64,000 bases of DNA from Heloderma charlesbogerti (Eukaryota > Chordata > Lepidosauria > Squamata > Helodermatidae). The notes under the pieces are model-generated. The model did not search any database. It was not told the origin of the DNA and was given only the letters and a program-made list of their open reading frames with translations. A program made the translations under genes and the position numbers. Of this stretch, positions 1 through 10,499 are shown one piece after another (position 1 is the stretch's first letter; every line of letters begins with the position of its first letter). Location: contig JANEZZ010002197.1 of assembly GCA_026122225.1 (NCBI GenBank), positions 744,001 through 808,000 on the forward strand. The letters run 5' to 3'.

Positions 1-60
1 GGTCCATCTAGTCCACCAAGTTGCCTGCTTACCAGAGAGCAATGAACTTCCCCAAATGGG

Positions 61-165
61 AATTTCCCTCCAGCTGCATTGGACTGCAACTCCCAGAATC
101 CCCCAGCCAGCTCCTGGGAGTTCCAGTCCAACACAGCTGGAGGGCTCCAGGTTGGGGAAGGCTGA
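61..165. repeat. Palindromic 'ACTACAACTCCCA' MITE-like repeat
   Basis: Two inward-facing arms read roughly CTGGAGG..TGGACTGCAACTCCCAG and CTGGGAGTTCCAGTCCAACA..CTCCAGG, so the segment folds on itself. Related palindromes occur near 16.6, 45.6, 50.8 and 55.4 kb of this window, which marks it as an interspersed non-autonomous element. I cannot name the superfamily. Confidence 0.6.
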
Positions 166-269
166 ATTAGCAAATCCTTGATATTATGCCCCCTTTTATA
201 TACTGAATGCAGCCTTTGCCGGCACCAGGGAAATCTTCCAAAAGGAGCCCATACTGGCAGATGCTGTCT

Positions 270-700
270 TGCATTTTTATTTTATTTCATTTATTTAAAA
301 CATTTGTATCCCACCCTATATCATTAAGATCTCAGGGCGGCGTACAGATAAAATCTATTTAAACAGTATAAAACAATAATAATTTAAACAACTAAAAACA
401 GATTAAACTGTTAAACAAGCTAATACCAATTAAAATCTAAAACAATAAAACACTTAAAACAGTGTGATACTTTAGGGAATTCAGTTAGCCCTCAAAGGCT
501 TTGGTGAAAAGCCGTGTGTTAACTTGGTGCCAAAATGAAACCAACACCTGTGCCAAATGGGCCTCCAAGGGGAGGGCATTCCACAACCGGGGTGCCACAA
601 CACAGAAGGCCCTCTCCCACATCCCACCATATGAGCTACATACTTCTTGGATAGTTCTGGCTCTATTCACTGTCAGAATAGAGTTGGGGCTTTCAAAGGT
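270..700 (-). mobile_element. L2-type LINE, 3' end with degraded RT C-terminus
   Basis: On the minus strand a short frame reads RAFCVVAPRLWNALPLEAH followed by SFWHQVNTRLFTKAF. This is the conserved C-terminal tail of L2/CR1-clade reverse transcriptases (VAPxLWNxLP ... LKTxLF). It is followed by the usual 3' end in which GCCGCCCTGAG and GGTGGGATACAAAT precede ATAAATGAAATAAAA. Only the last part of the element is present, as in ordinary 5'-truncated LINE copies. It is non-functional. Confidence 0.75.
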
Positions 701-1060
701 TCTACCTACAGGGAATGCTTGCCCAGCCTTGTATTTAAGTACTTGGCCTCATAGCTGTAGGTGAGAAGGGATTCCATGCAGGTGCGTGAGCAGGCTGGAG
801 GAAGTGGGATGGGGCACTCTATCCTCCCTCTGCACCTACATAGAAATGCAGCAGGTTGCCGCAGGAGGGACGGAGCACTCTGTTTCTCTTCTTCCATCCC
901 CCAGCAGGCTAGTAAAATAAAAATATACATATTATTTTTCTGCAGGTTAGTCATTTTTGTGGACATGGACAAAGCTGTGCTTGCTACATTGACATCTTTG
1001 CGAAAGAACCGCTGTGTGACTACCACAGGACCCCTGTGCACTGCAGAGGATTCTGGGTAC
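701..1060. other. Unassigned intergenic DNA
   Basis: I see no coding pattern, terminal repeats or tandem structure. Short open frames here lack any recognisable domain. Confidence 0.5.
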
Positions 1061-1815
1061 CAGTGGCGCCATTAGGCCAGGCCTTTGGGGCAGATGTCAA
1101 GGGCCCCACTCCGCCGAATGGACAGGAGGGCCCCCAAATACAGCTCACCAGATGTTGAAGTAACAGCGAAGTCACACTCATTACTCCTATGTCAAGCTTA
1201 AGAGGCTCCATAGCATTACCAAAATAATAATAATATTCTTACAAAAAGGAAAATGAAAATAGAAATAATAAAACTTTATTTTTCCATATATAGTTGGCCA
1301 AGATGCACTGAAAAATAATCTAACAAAAACAGCTGTTTTGCAACGAGTCTGTTTGTATTAGAAACACCTTGAAATGAAAATCATAGAATCATAGAATAGT
1401 AGAGTTGGAAGGGGCCTACAAGGCCATTGAGTCCAACCCCCTGCTCAATGCAGGAATCCAAATACATTACAATTTCTCACTTTGCGTTTCTGAGAACTTT
1501 TAATGTACAGAAAAACAAGAGCAGTTACACAGTTCAGCATCACTAATTTGAAGAAGCAATACAACCTGCACTATGTTTGTTTGCATATCACATAAAATGT
1601 AAAACCTTTTCTTTTGTGATTTTGAAGAGCAAAGTCGCTGATTATGAAGTTTATAATTTTCTATGTGCATAATGGTTAAAGCAGAGATCCTTTATTTTTC
1701 AATCAATTATGTAAAACTTTAAATGTAGTCATTTTTTATTTTTGTATTCTGAGGCCCCTCGTAATGTAAATAAGCTCTCGCTTATTTAGCCCGTGCCTAA
1801 ATCTGGCACCGTCTG
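1061..1815. mobile_element. Possible hAT-like non-autonomous element carrying a CR1 insert
   Basis: The left end CAGTGGCGCCATTAGGCC and the right end, read on the other strand as CAGACGGTGCCAGATTTAGG, are imperfect inverted repeats of the hAT kind. The AT-rich interior has no frame and is interrupted by a CR1 3' end. The flanking 8-mers do not match, so the boundaries are tentative. Confidence 0.35.
1379..1471 (-). mobile_element. CR1 LINE 3' end
   Basis: Read on the minus strand it ends with GGGTTGGACTC, CCTTCCAACTCTACT and a double ATTCTATG unit. This is the hallmark 3' terminus of CR1. It is about 90 bp, severely 5' truncated. Confidence 0.85.
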
Positions 1816-1914
1816 CTCCCTCCCTTCTCAGAAGTCAGGGGTGGGCAGCCTGCAGCCCTTGCCCTGATTTCCAAAGCTCTCTGCAAGCGATCAGCAGACA
1901 TTTAGCAAGAGAGA

Positions 1915-2087
1915 CCTGTGGGAGGGAAGGAGAGGGGAGAAGGAGAGAGAAGTGGGTGACAGAAAGAGAAAGAGAAATGGGGGTGGCAGGAAGATAGAGA
2001 AGTGGGTGGCAGAAAGAGAGAAGTGGGTGGCAGGAAGATAGAGAAGGAGAAAGAGAAATGGGTGGCAGAAACAGAGAGAGAAAAGGG
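1915..2087. repeat. Purine-rich GA minisatellite
   Basis: The tract is almost entirely A and G, with repeated AGAAGTGGGTG(A/G)CAG and GGCAGGAAGATAGAG blocks. Open frames read through its pyrimidine strand (Ser/Leu/Pro-rich) are composition artefacts. Confidence 0.75.
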
Positions 2088-3520
2088 TTTTTTCTGGTTA
2101 TGGTTGGTTTTACTGGATAAACAAGGAAAATACTGACAAAAGGCAAAAGGTCCCTCCCGTGCCAAGTGAGGTGTCCAGGCAAGTGTGAACATTCAGCATC
2201 TTTCTTTTGGGAAATTAAATACAGCCCTCTTCCATCAGAGCCTAAAAATGGAACTTGTAGCATCCCAGGAACATGGTGAGAGAGAGCAGAATACCATTAA
2301 GTTCAGCACCACACCCCATGGGAACCATTGAGTAGACTGTGGTTGTACTGACCTCAAGATTGGAGGAATGTATAGTCAGGGTAAGGGTAGTATCTGAACA
2401 GATATATAACTACTGTTAGGCCACCAAGCAAAAAATCCACAGGTCTCTAATGCAGAACCCAGTAGCTTGGGCAGAAGCAGCCTCAGATATATATTTTTTA
2501 CTTGCACTTTAAAAAAAACACAGCACGTTTCTAGCCCTCATTGTTTAGACAAGTCTGAAAGGGCCCCCGACCTTTCTCTAAATCCTGGAGATTCGGAGGT
2601 ATCACCATGAAACTGTGTGGAAACATGAGACTTCTTCTGATATACTTAAATAGGAGGCAATTCTGTAAAAGTAAGGGATATCAGACAACCAGGCCTAAAA
2701 CCCTGTCCGCCCCTTGCTGCTTCGAAAGCGGAGGAACGAACAGACCCAATTTAGTCAACTGGGGAGGGTTTCATGACACTGTACTGGGGCAGCTGAATGA
2801 ATATTGGCCCATGCTGAGGGAGAGACGAAGATCTAAGAACCTGTCGCTGGGATATTCATCACAAGTTTTAGCTCCTTGTCAACATCCCTGGAGAGAGAGG
2901 GCTACCAAAGAGGGCTCCTTAATCTTCTGGAAGGAAGTGAGCTCTAGTTACTAGAGCACAATCCGATACTTGCCAGTGTAAACAGAGAGGAACAGGAAGG
3001 AAAGCCATTAGCATCCTTCAGTTAATGCCAGCCAAAAACAGCTTGAAATGGAGGGGGAGGGAGAGACGATTCCAAAGGGTTAATCTCTTTTCAACTGCAT
3101 CCCTTCTCCAGTGTTGGACTTGAAAGGGGGAGAGAGGAGGTCAAATCCTTCCTCAGCTGTAAGTGTGGCAGGACAGAAGGCTGTCTGCTGTTGCGTGTCC
3201 CCAGTGTCTGGCACTCAGAGGTACACTGTGTCTGAACATGGAAGCTCTCCATTTAGCTATCACAGACAATAGCAGCTGATCAAACTAAACCCCACCCGTT
3301 TGCCTAATCCCCTTTGAAAGCCTAGTCTAAGCTAGCAGCCATTGCCACATCTGGTAGCAGTGAATAGCGCAAGTGGACTGCACGTTGGGTGAAGAAGCAT
3401 TTCTTTTTGTCTCTCCCAAACCAGCATATGGGTGATCACTTACACTTTTAGTGGAACTGCAAGCATTAGCGCGGGGGCGGGGGAAGCTGCAGAAGGGCTT
3501 CAAAAATTAAAACCACACCA
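2088..3520. other. Unassigned intergenic DNA
   Basis: No repeat family, exon-like frame or RNA fold was recognised. A 115-codon open frame at 2607-2954 has no familiar domain and no visible splice context, so I do not call it a gene. Confidence 0.5.
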
Positions 3521-3533
3521 AGATCTCAAAACA

Positions 3534-3905
3534 ACCAAGAGTTTTGTAGCATCTTAAAGACTAACACATTTATTCCGGCGTAAGCTTTCATGGACTATAG
3601 CCCACTTCATCAGATTTTTGTGAACTGATTTTTCACCTTCAGAAAGGATGTGTTGCTTCTGATATCTGTCTCCGTCTGGACAGGTTCCTTTGTGAGATGG
3701 ATGGATTTCCACTCCATTCGACTAAATCTGGTGCCTTCCATTGTAACCATATCCAGTGGCTAGCTGGGTTTGTCTACTGTAGCAAAAAAAAAAGTAAAGA
3801 GTCTTATGGTACCAGAAAGATTAACTGGCACAGTCCACAAAAGCTTATGCCAGAATAAATGTGTTAGTTTTTATGGTGCCACAAGACTCTTTGATATTTT
3901 TGCTG
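3534..3905. repeat. Interspersed repeat with inverted 'CTTAAAGACTAACA' arms
   Basis: The left arm contains TAGCATCTTAAAGACTAACA, TTTATTCCGGCGTAAGCTTT and CACTTCATCAGA. The right arm carries the reverse of the same modules (CCACAAAAGCTTATGCCAGA, GTGTTAGTTTTTATGGTGCC). A single-arm relative lies at about 35.95-36.05 kb. This pattern is widespread in reptile genomes; the two arms may be two adjacent copies. The class is not certain. Confidence 0.55.
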
Positions 3906-4227
3906 CAATAGTCTGCAGTACCCTCTGGAACTTGTTGCCCAGTTCTGCAGTCCCACTCAGTTACGTTACCGTTTCCTTCACTCCCTTAATGGGTCTTGTT
4001 CACAGTGATCTTTAGGACTTAATCTGGAACTCCTTAGCAGCAGCAAACTATCTTTTCATGAACAGTTTGGTAAAATTTGGAAAACAGTTATACGGATGTC
4101 TTCCGTAAAGTTCTACCCCCTAATCTCAGATAAGTGGACAGTGGCAAATCGGCATGGCATGGGTGGAAGGCCCTCTGCAGATGTTCAGAGGCAAGCTCCT
4201 CTTTACTGTCACCTTAGAAATCATCAA

Positions 4228-4645
4228 GCATAGAATCATAGAATAATGGGGTTGGAAGGGGCCTACAAGACCATCGAGTCCAACCCCTGCTCAATGCAGG
4301 AAGCCAAGTCAGAGCATCCCTGACAGATGGCTGTTCAGCCCCATCTTGAATGCCTCCAGTGTGGGAGAGCCCACCACCTCCCCAGGTAATTGGTTCCATG
4401 GTCGTGTTGCTCTAACAGTCGGGAAGTTTTTCCTGATGTTCAGCCGGAATCTGGCTTCCTGTCACTTGAGCCCGTTATTCCATGTCCTGCATTCTGGGAT
4501 GATTGAGAAGAAATCCCGGCCTTCCTCTCTGTGACAGCCTGTCAAGTACTTGAAGAGCGCTATCATATCTCCCCTCAGTCTCCCCTTCTCAAGGCTAAAC
4601 ATGCCCAGTTCTTTCAGTCTCTCTTCATAGGGCTTTGTTCATAGG
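4228..4645 (-). mobile_element. CR1 LINE, C-terminal RT plus 3' end
   Basis: On the minus strand the sequence runs from the TGAAAGAACTGGGCATGTTT region through GGGGAGATATGATAGCGCTC to the CR1 3' untranslated region and the ATTCTATGATTCTATG terminus. It is collinear with the better copy at 26.6-27.4 kb and is about 420 bp long. Its frame is broken. Confidence 0.9.
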
Positions 4646-4747
4646 GCTTTTATAAGCAAAGCCTTAGCATTTGAAACAAGTTCTGGGGCTACCATTTGAA
4701 CCTTAGAGTAAATGCCCCCTGAAGCTCTCAGCTTCTGGCTTCAGTGT

Positions 4748-4945
4748 GGAAGTTAGGGTAGCCATGTGTCTTCTTTTACAGAGGACAGCCTTCTGTTTGA
4801 AAGTGTCCTCTATTTGAAGGGCTGCCCTGTCCAATTCTGGTTTAAAGATCCATAAGAACGGCTGCTCATCAACAGTTACCACCTGAACAACAGACTGAAC
4901 AGGTAGGCACATAGATCAACAGGTCACAGTCACTATGGTGCGAGG
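4748..4945 (-). repeat. Repeat family A (TACAGAGGACAG type)
   Basis: It contains TTTTACAGAGGACAGCCTTC, the TTTGAAGGGCTGCCCTGTCC core and an end resembling CACAGTCACTATGGTGC. Relatives lie at 17.6, 53.5, 54.0, 59.2 and 61.0 kb. One end carries AGGGTGGCCAxxTGTCC, suggesting a DNA transposon-type terminus. Confidence 0.6.
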
Positions 4946-5605
4946 TGCTGTATTTCTATTTAAATTATGGCAATTATTTCTAAATTTGCATCTATCCACA
5001 TGAATTAGCCTATGCAAATGGCATGCAAATCTGTGTCCTCTTTTGCCCTCTTTTTTGGTGATGCATTTCCGCTTTGGGGGCCACCTTCATGGCAGCGTGC
5101 AAGGTAGAAGGATAAAAAGTGAGGAGGTAGCAGAGGGGAGGAGTTTGAAACTAGATAGGAGACAGGGCTAGAGGTCAGGGGGAGCTGGATAGAAGGCATT
5201 GGAGAGGGCTTTGAGGGAGGAGTCAGTCTTGGAATGCATCCAGTCCCAAGAGTTATAGTATGAAGAATATGTGTGACCAATTCACCAAGCCCTTCGAGCT
5301 CAGGAGGGGAACTGGAATGTTTGCTTCCTTGGAACAGCAGGAGAGGAATGCTGGTGGCAGGGAAACGTGCTGGGAGAAATGCCCTCTGTTTATCCCAGCT
5401 TCTTAGACTTCCAACAGAGAGATCCAAATGTTTTTTCCACATCTGAGGAAAATACATTTTACCTGCATTTAAGCTCCTGCTGGCGTCAGAAAATGCCACA
5501 GGGAAGAGAACCCCAGCACCACCTGCTCTCACAGGAATGAACTCTGGAAAGATGTGGTTCTGCATTTCAGGAGCCGTGTGGAGGAAGGGGAAGTTTAGCC
5601 ACTGG
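4946..5605. other. Unassigned intergenic DNA
   Basis: A 201-codon open frame on the minus strand (5005-5610) is the longest in this stretch. Its product has no domain or compositional signature I recognise, and no flanking exon structure was seen. Treated as chance or an unknown; low certainty. Confidence 0.4.
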
Positions 5606-5610
5606 GCCAA

Positions 5611-5803
5611 AACTTTAAATCCATATCTAGTAGTTACAGGGGGGTTTCTTTCTTCATTTTTACCTTAGAGTAGGTGCAGGGGGCAATCCAGACTGGGACC
5701 CTAATGTGGGGATGGGGGGGTTTAAAATCCGTATCAGCCCCCCTACTCTAGGGTAAAAAAAAAAAATGTAGCTGCTAGATACGGATTTAAAGTAATGTTT
5801 ATT
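5611..5803. repeat. Palindromic MITE
   Basis: The left arm ACTTTAAATCCATATCTAGT ... TACCTTAGAGTAGG is matched on the opposite strand by the right arm CCTACTCTAGGGTA ... CTAGATACGGATTTAAAGT. Arms are about 50-65 bp with several mismatches. The centre holds an extra partial copy of the arm. There is no coding potential. Confidence 0.6.
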
Positions 5804-6129
5804 TTGACCCCCTAAGGTTCTACCTAGAACGCCAGCCTCTATCTTGGAGGGAACCTAAAAGGCTGCAGCTATGGCTTCTTGACACCCCCTTGCTTTAACC
5901 ACTGAGAAGCCCCATTGTGACCCTTCCCAAAAGGAGGAGACCATCAAAACTCTGGAGCTGAACTAGGCACCTCCCTGTCGCTACTCTTGGGAGTCAGAGC
6001 CCTCACAAACTGCTGTGTGACACCCACACTCACCTCACTAAATCTGCCAGTCATGACCAAAGCGATATCTAACAGTAAACGAGGCCCTGTTCTCAATACC
6101 TAGCAGACCACCTTCCCTCATTTATACCC

Positions 6130-6525
6130 AGGCAACCTGTCAGATCATCAGAGGAGGCCTTGCTGGTCATTCTGAAATTAACGGAGTGTTGCCATGCAAC
6201 AACCTGATGGCCGTAGCGGTACCGACCCTTTGGAGAACCCTCCCTCGTGCAGTTCAGAAGGCAGGAAATGTGGCATCTTTCAAACACCACCTGAAAACAC
6301 ATTTCTTCACCATGGCTCTTTTCCTGGGCTGTAATTAAATTAATCACACGGCTCTATTTTACTGCTCCTTGTAGCGCTTTTATTGCGACTGGAATTGTTG
6401 TTTTTTTTAAGTTGTGTTTTTTAATGTTGTGTTTTTAATACTGTATTTTAAGTGTGATGTTGATATGTACACCCCTTAGGGATTTTATTATATTTAGTGG
6501 TATATACAAATAAATAAATAAAAGA
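6130..6525 (+). mobile_element. L2-type LINE 3' end
   Basis: A degraded RT tail is visible: CTTTGGAGAACCCTCCCTCG then TTTCAAACACCACCTGAAAA, equivalent to LWxxLP and FKHxLKT. It is followed by a long T-rich 3' region and terminal ATAAATAAATAAAA. No intact frame remains. Confidence 0.65.
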
Positions 6526-6639
6526 TATACAAGTGGAAGGAACAACAGTCCATTTCTCAAATGATCAATCTCTGTAGCCCAAACACAGGTTAGCAGTGCT
6601 TCCAAACAGAGGAAGGGACCTCAGCACTACCAGTTGGAA

Positions 6640-6905
6640 GGCATTGTGCAACTATTCTGTCTTTTTCTGTCTTAATTGTCCATGGTAAGAAAAAAGACAG
6701 AAGCAGCAGTGGAAAAACAAGGGAGAGTTACAAGTGGAAGACGTTGTCATCTGGACCCCTCGTAAAACTCTGCGTGAGGCAGGGCGACTGCAGGATAAAA
6801 GACTCATCTGGAAGCAACCAATGTCTTTAAGTTGTGCCTCACCTCCTGGAAAACTGGAGCTTCGTTCTGTACAATAAGGGCTGAGCCTCCTGCTGCTTTC
6901 TTGGA
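6640..6905 (+). repeat. Repeat family B (TCCATGGTAAGAAAA type)
   Basis: It has modules TATTCTGTCTTTTTCTGTCT, CCATGGTAAGAAAA, GTTGTCATCTGG and CATCTGGAAGCAACC, then a downstream part ending GAGCCTCCTGCTGC. The same modules recur at 10.5, 13.8, 15.9 and 61.8 kb. Probably a non-autonomous DNA transposon, class unresolved. Confidence 0.55.
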
Positions 6906-6931
6906 TCTGACAGAATGGCTTGTCATGCTTA

Positions 6932-7284
6932 GGGCTTCTTCACACGGAGCTTTTATCCTGCTACTGAGATTGGTTACTCATGGAAGTTTGCGGGCCCTTT
7001 AGATGATGTCGTCAACCTCCAGGGCATCTCCTCCACTAAATGACCTTTATTCCGTTTTTTAAAAGATCGGAGATGATGAGCTATTAAATTACCAAGCTTG
7101 AATTCCCTCCATGAAAAAGGAAACGCTGCAATAAGAGGACCTAGACCAATGAAACATATGGAAAACTCAGATGAGGGGGAAAAGGGAAGCGTGTGTAAAG
7201 GCAGTCCATCATGATCCTGCATTTAAAACAGAAGCAAAAAGCCCCGTTTTAAATGCAGGATTTTAGGCTGCTGTAGAGATGCTC
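6932..7284 (+). mobile_element. Harbinger-like non-autonomous element, group A copy 1
   Basis: The left end GGGCTTCTTCACACGGAGC and the right end (other strand GAGCATCTCTACAGCAGCC) are imperfect terminal inverted repeats sharing an inner ATCCTGC. A 3-bp TTA duplication flanks both ends, typical of PIF/Harbinger elements, which prefer TWA. There is no transposase frame. Related copies lie at 20.6, 26.4, 49.5 and 50.1 kb. Confidence 0.7.
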
Positions 7285-7333
7285 TTAGAGTAGACCTATT
7301 TGTATCAATGCCACAAGTGAGTTATGTAACTTA

Positions 7334-7797
7334 GGGTGCAACCCCATGGCTCCTAGACAGTGGCTAAATGGCCATAGGATTGGTTGGTTTCCAGGAACCA
7401 ACCTCAGAGCCTGTGCTCCGAGGTCGGTTCCCGGAGAACCACCTCCCCACCCCCTCATAGGCAGCACAGATTGTCCCTGCACTCCGTGCTCGTAAGAGCA
7501 GTGCAGAGCGGGGGGAAAGGGGGCGTTCCCAGGAGCGGGGCGTTCCCAGGAGCGGGGCATTCCCAGGAGCGGGGAGTTAAGACGTGTCGTGCAGGCACTT
7601 ACAATGTGTCGTTCGGCCTCCCCACCCCACACTCTGACATCCCACGGCTAGACAGCTGAAATTGGCCATCTAGCTACAAATGCAGGACAGCTGGAGCATG
7701 GAGGAGAGGATCCCCTCCGCACTCCTTCCGCTGTGCATTGGATAGGCAGTTGCCTCCGAGTTCAGAGGCAGCCATCTATCCGCATAGGATTGCTCCC
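7334..7797. mobile_element. Harbinger-like non-autonomous element, group B copy 1
   Basis: Terminal inverted repeats are GGGTGCAACCCCATGG and, on the other strand, GGGAGCAATCCTATG. TTA flanks both ends. The GC-rich interior carries three tandem 18-bp GTTCCCAGGAGCGGGGC units at about 7526-7577. Other copies are at 36.8, 41.1 and 63.3 kb. Open frames inside are GC-driven and show no transposase motif. Confidence 0.75.
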
Positions 7798-8014
7798 TTA
7801 ACTTCCATTGATTTCAGTTAGTCTGACTAAATTTGGATCTGACCCCCTATCTGAGCTAAAAATCTGAGCTAAAAATCGCTCTGTGCCTCCTGGTGTCCCC
7901 TGCCTAAGATCCTCTTCCCTAACTATTTCTGCTTCCCTAACCTTGCAGGATGCACACCCACACTAAGCGGGTGGTGTGCGAGTCCCAAGGCCTCCAATAT
8001 GAACCAGAGTAAAA

Positions 8015-8072
8015 TGTATTAGTTCTTCTGGGCACTTCTTCTGGGCACTAGTTCTTCTAGGCACTTCTGGGC
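8015..8072. repeat. Short tandem repeat
   Basis: CTTCTGGGCACT units of 12-16 bp recur four times with small changes. Confidence 0.7.
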
Positions 8073-8091
8073 ACTTTATAGAAACGATAAT

Positions 8092-8185
8092 TTAAGGCTG
8101 CTGCCCTATGCAAGCTCATACTTTGGAGTAAGCTCCACTGGGATTTACTTCCAAGTAACTGTGCATAGAATCCGGACTCAAGGCT
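8092..8185. repeat. Degraded palindromic MITE
   Basis: TGCCCTATGCAAGCTCATAC, TTGGAGTAAGCTCCACTGGG and AACTGTGCATAGAATCC form the usual folded MITE order also seen at 37.4 kb. The ends are decayed. Confidence 0.5.
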
Positions 8186-8367
8186 GCTCCTAATGGCAAC
8201 CCTTCCCAAGTTTCCGCTAGGCAAATTAGCTTTTTTTCTGAACTGGGGGCAAGCTAGCTTCACTCTTTAACCTCAAAACGCTTACTTTTAGAGCGTGTCA
8301 GAGTAAAAATTACCACTTTGCAGAGGAAGCCACCACCTTCTGCATAAATCACTCATTTTCATGTGCC

Positions 8368-8729
8368 CAGGGGCAGCCCTAGGCTAGCTGACAGCAACTG
8401 GCGCTCAAGGCGAACCGTGCAATCGGTGCCCCCACCCCCAAACCCCCAAAGGCAGATCTAGGCTGAGGTTTTTGGTAAACTTGGAAACAGTGTGCCCCTA
8501 TTTTCCATTTAATGTTTTTCAAATGTATTATTTATTTAAACAGAGGCATAATCATTCGGTTTTTCTGTTTGTCCGCCTGTCCAACCAGCGTTTCTGAGAG
8601 CAGATAATATGAAATAATGACATCATTATTGTATCTGTGTGGGGGTTTTTTATTGTATTTTTTCTTGAATTTGGTGTCCCACTTGACTTGGTACCTGCCT
8701 AGTTTGCCCGTATGGACAGGCCGCCCCTG
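8368..8729. mobile_element. hAT-like non-autonomous element
   Basis: The left end CAGGGGCAGCC and the right end (other strand CAGGGGCGGCC) match at 10 of 11 positions. The interior is AT-rich without a transposase frame. The 8-bp flanks do not match, so the insertion is old or the ends are mis-set. Confidence 0.5.
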
Positions 8730-9060
8730 TTTGGGAGGAGGCAAGGCACCGCCAAGAACAGCAACTCATACCGAGATGCAATGCAAAGCCTCCCTTGACG
8801 GCAAATCATTTAGTTGCAGCTCTGCATGCAGAGTGACTGGATTACTCTATCCAGCCTGATGCAAAGACACCAGGAGAATCACCCGCTCCCCCAGTGGAGG
8901 CTGGCTGGAGTAAGATAAGAACAACAAATCATGCAGGTAAGAAACACTTCTTGGCAGATGGGTAATTTGGGCTCATCCCTGGGGTCCTTAATTAATCAAC
9001 TTTTAATTAATCAAACCAGCCGTTCTCTCACAGCACTTATGGATTTGTGTGTATTGTGAC

Positions 9061-9386
9061 TAGGGATGTTGGAGAAATCCACAACAAATTCAAATCTGTT
9101 CGGATTTCTATGAATCCATGAGGAATTCTATGGATTCCGCATGGATTCTTTTTTTACTTTTGGAGGAGATTTGTGCTCATTCGCATTAACTAGTGCAGAT
9201 TAGCGCATTTGCACAAGTGTGTAATAGTGCTAATGTGAATCCGCACTAATGCAAATTAGCACAAGTAGAATTAAATTCTGGTTAAAAAAAATCCTCTCTT
9301 ATCAATGAGTGGATGATGGAACGAAAGACGCCTGACAATTCATGAAACACAAACAGAACAGATTTAACAACATCTGTACATCCCTA
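9061..9386. mobile_element. hAT element with TAGGGATG termini
   Basis: The element begins TAGGGATGT and ends ACATCCCTA, close to the Ac-type hAT terminus. Its 8-bp flanks ATTGTGAC and GTTGTGAC match at 7 of 8, fitting the 8-bp duplication of hAT transposition. The 326-bp interior is AT-rich with no frame, so it was moved by a transposase supplied in trans. Confidence 0.75.
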
Positions 9387-9464
9387 GTTGTGACTAATAA
9401 TTATTTATTAATAAATAAGTATTTATTATCTTAAAAATTATTACTTGTGAGTAATAATAAATTT

Positions 9465-9803
9465 TTTTGGGCCACGGTGGCTTAGTGGTTAAGACACTGA
9501 ACTGCAGACTGGAAGGTCGGCAGGTCAGCAGTTCGAGACCCGAGTGCTGCGAGATGGAGTGAGCTCCCGTCTTCAGTCCCAGCTTCTGCCAACCTAGCAG
9601 TTCGAAAGCAAGAAATTGCAAGTAGGTAAATAGGTACCGCCTTGGCGGGAAAGGTAACAGCGTTCCGTGCACCTCGGTGTTCAGTCATGCCAGCCACATG
9701 ACCACGGAAGCGTCTTCGGACAGCGCTGGCTCTTCGGCTTAGAAACGGGGATGAGCACCGCACCCTAGAGTCAGACATGACTGGTTGGGGACACCTTTAC
9801 CTT
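9465..9803 (+). mobile_element. tRNA-derived SINE with BovB-like tail (Sauria type), young copy
   Basis: The head CACGGTGGCTTAGTGGTTAA is a pol III A box and GCAGTTCGAGACC is a B box, both from a tRNA-like promoter. The body carries CAGTCCCAGCTTCTGCCAAC and TTCAGTCATGCCAGCCACAT. The tail AGTCAGACATGACTGG resembles the BovB end at 48.7 kb and is followed by ACACCTTTACCTTT. A perfect 13-bp duplication TAATAATAAATTT lies at 9452-9464 and 9804-9816. Confidence 0.9.
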
Positions 9804-9899
9804 TAATAATAAATTTGCACCAGAAGGCACATCAAGAAAGCCCAGGGCATGGTCTGTAAGGCTACTGAGGGCCAACAGAAAACAAAGCTGATAAAATGA

Positions 9900-10055
9900 T
9901 GATATAACACTGCTTTTGTTATAATGTTTTAAAGTTATTTATTGTTTCATACTGTTTTTATATTGATTTTATATGTGTTTTTATTTAAATCACTGGGAAA
10001 TCCTGGGATGTCCCATGATACAGAAGTAGCATAAATAAATGAATAAATAAATAAA
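9900..10055 (+). mobile_element. LINE 3' end (L2-like), degraded
   Basis: A T-rich stretch leads to AAATCACTGGGAAATCCTGG and terminal ATAAATAAATGAATAAATAA, the shape of an L2-type 3' end. The RT part is not recognisable. Confidence 0.45.
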
Positions 10056-10499
10056 ATAAAAATGTCTCGCCTGTGCTAGAAAAGAGTATACCATGAGTGT
10101 TTACATCTCCTTCGGATTCCCAGAGAGCAAGAGACCCATGAAAATACAGTCCCTCTATCCCCAAAATTATTCCATAGAACAGATTTAACACAGATTCATA
10201 GAACCACAACAAAACGGTATTTCCCATGGGCTTCACTGACCACACAGATCTGCTTTTGCAACTGTATAGAGCACATACCAGGTCAGACTATACCTTACCC
10301 ATGGAATTTTAGTGAGGGTGTGGCTGGTTCAGACATTGTCGTCTTCAGTTCGTAATCTTCCCGTGTTTTCCCACCCATACTTAGATTCACTGAAATAAAT
10401 GGAACTTAAATTAGTCATAGCTCACTTGTCATACTGGTTCCAATGGGTCTGCTCTAAGCATGATTAAGTAGGGATCCAACCCATTCCATCGTGTCCAGG

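Noticed and set aside
1..20. CR1 fragment at the left edge (GGTCCATCTAGTCCACCAAG)
   Set aside because: Resembles the CR1 3' region GGTCCATCTAGTCCAGCA but is too short and cut by the window edge.
1835..2192. Ser/Leu/Pro-rich protein on the minus strand
   Set aside because: It is a translation of a GA minisatellite.
5005..5610. 201-codon open frame as a host exon
   Set aside because: No domain, no splice context and biased composition; not enough to call a gene.
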